This document shows positions 4,613-5,067 of a stretch of DNA of 5,067 bases, piece after piece. Position 1 is the first letter of the stretch. Each line of letters begins with the position of its first letter. The stretch covers positions 1 to 5,067 of the forward strand of contig JAUYIQ010000027.1 in the NCBI GenBank assembly GCA_030688205.1. Direction: 5' to 3'. This DNA comes from Candidatus Curtissbacteria bacterium. GTDB taxonomy: Bacteria; Patescibacteriota; Microgenomatia; Curtissbacterales; GWA2-41-24. The notes under the pieces were generated by a model that searched no databases, had not been told where the DNA came from, and worked only from the letters and a program-made list of their open reading frames with translations. The translations under genes were made by a program, and so were the position numbers.

Positions 4613-5067
4613 AGGGGGTTGGGAATTTTGCGGTAAGGGTTTTTACTTCTGACGCAATTTGCAAAAGTTTTTTGTTTTTGTCGGCGCGGGTTCGAAAAGC
4701 TTTTACGAATTCAGATCGCTTTTCGCGATCTTTTGGAAGCCTTTCGCCTTTGACTGCGTCGATTGCTTGTGAAATCCAGTTGGCGATTTTGACCATTTCA
4801 TTTTCACCCATACCCCGAGTAGTTATTGCAGGAGTCCCAAGACGAATTCCGGAAGGATAAAACGGGGGTTCGGTGTCGAACGGCACGCCGTTTTTATTTA
4901 CGACAATATTGGCAACTTCCAGAGCGTAGGCTGCGATGGTTCCGTTGGCACCTTTATTTCTTAAATCAATCAAAATTAAATGGTTGTCCGTGCCGCCGGA
5001 AACTAAATCGAAACCAAGTCGGGACAATTCTTCCGCAAGGGCTTTTGCATTTTTAACAATTTGTTTT
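4611..5067 (-). CDS. glyA: Serine hydroxymethyltransferase, C-terminal part
   Basis: GlyA is a PLP enzyme that interconverts serine and glycine and loads the one-carbon unit onto tetrahydrofolate. The window holds the last 152 codons; the rest, including the PLP lysine, lies beyond 5067. The reading frame is open to the edge, starting KQIVKNAKALAEEL. Family landmarks follow in order: LVSGGTDNHLILIDLR, VNKNGVPFDTEPPF, and SGIRLGTPAITTRGMG, whose Arg (SGIR) corresponds to the one binding the substrate carboxylate. The protein ends normally after a helical tail (TLTAKFPTP). A TTG at 5027 could be mistaken for a start, but the conserved sequence clearly continues upstream. It supplies the 5,10-methylene-THF used by FolD, encoded immediately downstream in the same direction. 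Confidence 0.97.
   Translation of the reverse strand, partial: KQIVKNAKALAEELSRLGFDLVSGGTDNHLILIDLRNKGANGTIAAYALEVANIVVNKNGVPFDTEPPFYPSGIRLGTPAITTRGMGENEMVKIANWISQAIDAVKGERLPKDREKRSEFVKAFRTRADKNKKLLQIASEVKTLTAKFPTP

Noticed and set aside
4007..5056. Plus-strand open frames inside folD and glyA (4007, 4273, 4672, 4826)
   Set aside because: All are antisense shadows of genes with unambiguous homology.

Overview
The window looks like part of a small, AT-leaning bacterial genome with tightly packed genes. It resembles the Candidate Phyla Radiation (Patescibacteria), possibly Microgenomates. This is inferred from the compact layout, near-absent Shine-Dalgarno sites, a shortened and degenerate PriA, a zinc-ribbon L28 and trimmed housekeeping proteins. 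No 16S or other phylogenetic marker is present, so the lineage is a judgement. TGA is used as a stop (priA, def), so the glycine or tryptophan recoding of some related lineages does not apply.

Layout. At 1-184 (minus) is the N-terminal part of a site-2 protease (M50) ending just after its HEFSH zinc motif. A 125 bp divergent spacer follows, largely made of a heptamer-built inverted repeat. rpmB (310-600, plus) encodes ribosomal protein L28. Everything further right is on the minus strand and looks like one operon, read in the order glyA (4611 to beyond 5067), folD (3730-4566), priA-like (1961-3676), def (1426-1947), fmt (590-1429). fmt and rpmB converge and overlap by 11 bp. No stretch over 300 bases lacks a gene.

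How the genes work together. GlyA makes 5,10-methylene-tetrahydrofolate from serine. FolD converts it to 10-formyl-tetrahydrofolate. Fmt uses that to formylate initiator Met-tRNA, and Def removes the formyl group from new proteins. The operon therefore holds a serine-to-formylmethionine supply line, plus the N-terminal protease/ribosomal neighbours and a PriA homologue.

Two things stand out. First, the PriA homologue keeps its DNA-binding N-terminus, part of one zinc site and its C-terminal domain, but has lost Walker A and the motif VI arginines, so it is probably not a helicase. Second, at least eight short tracts with a strict 7 bp period occur both in spacers and inside priA and folD. The units differ between tracts but share an A-rich plus CT style. 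One tract forms an inverted repeat around a perfect 12 bp palindrome immediately upstream of rpmB. I know of heptanucleotide repeats (STRR) in filamentous cyanobacteria but of no description of this set.
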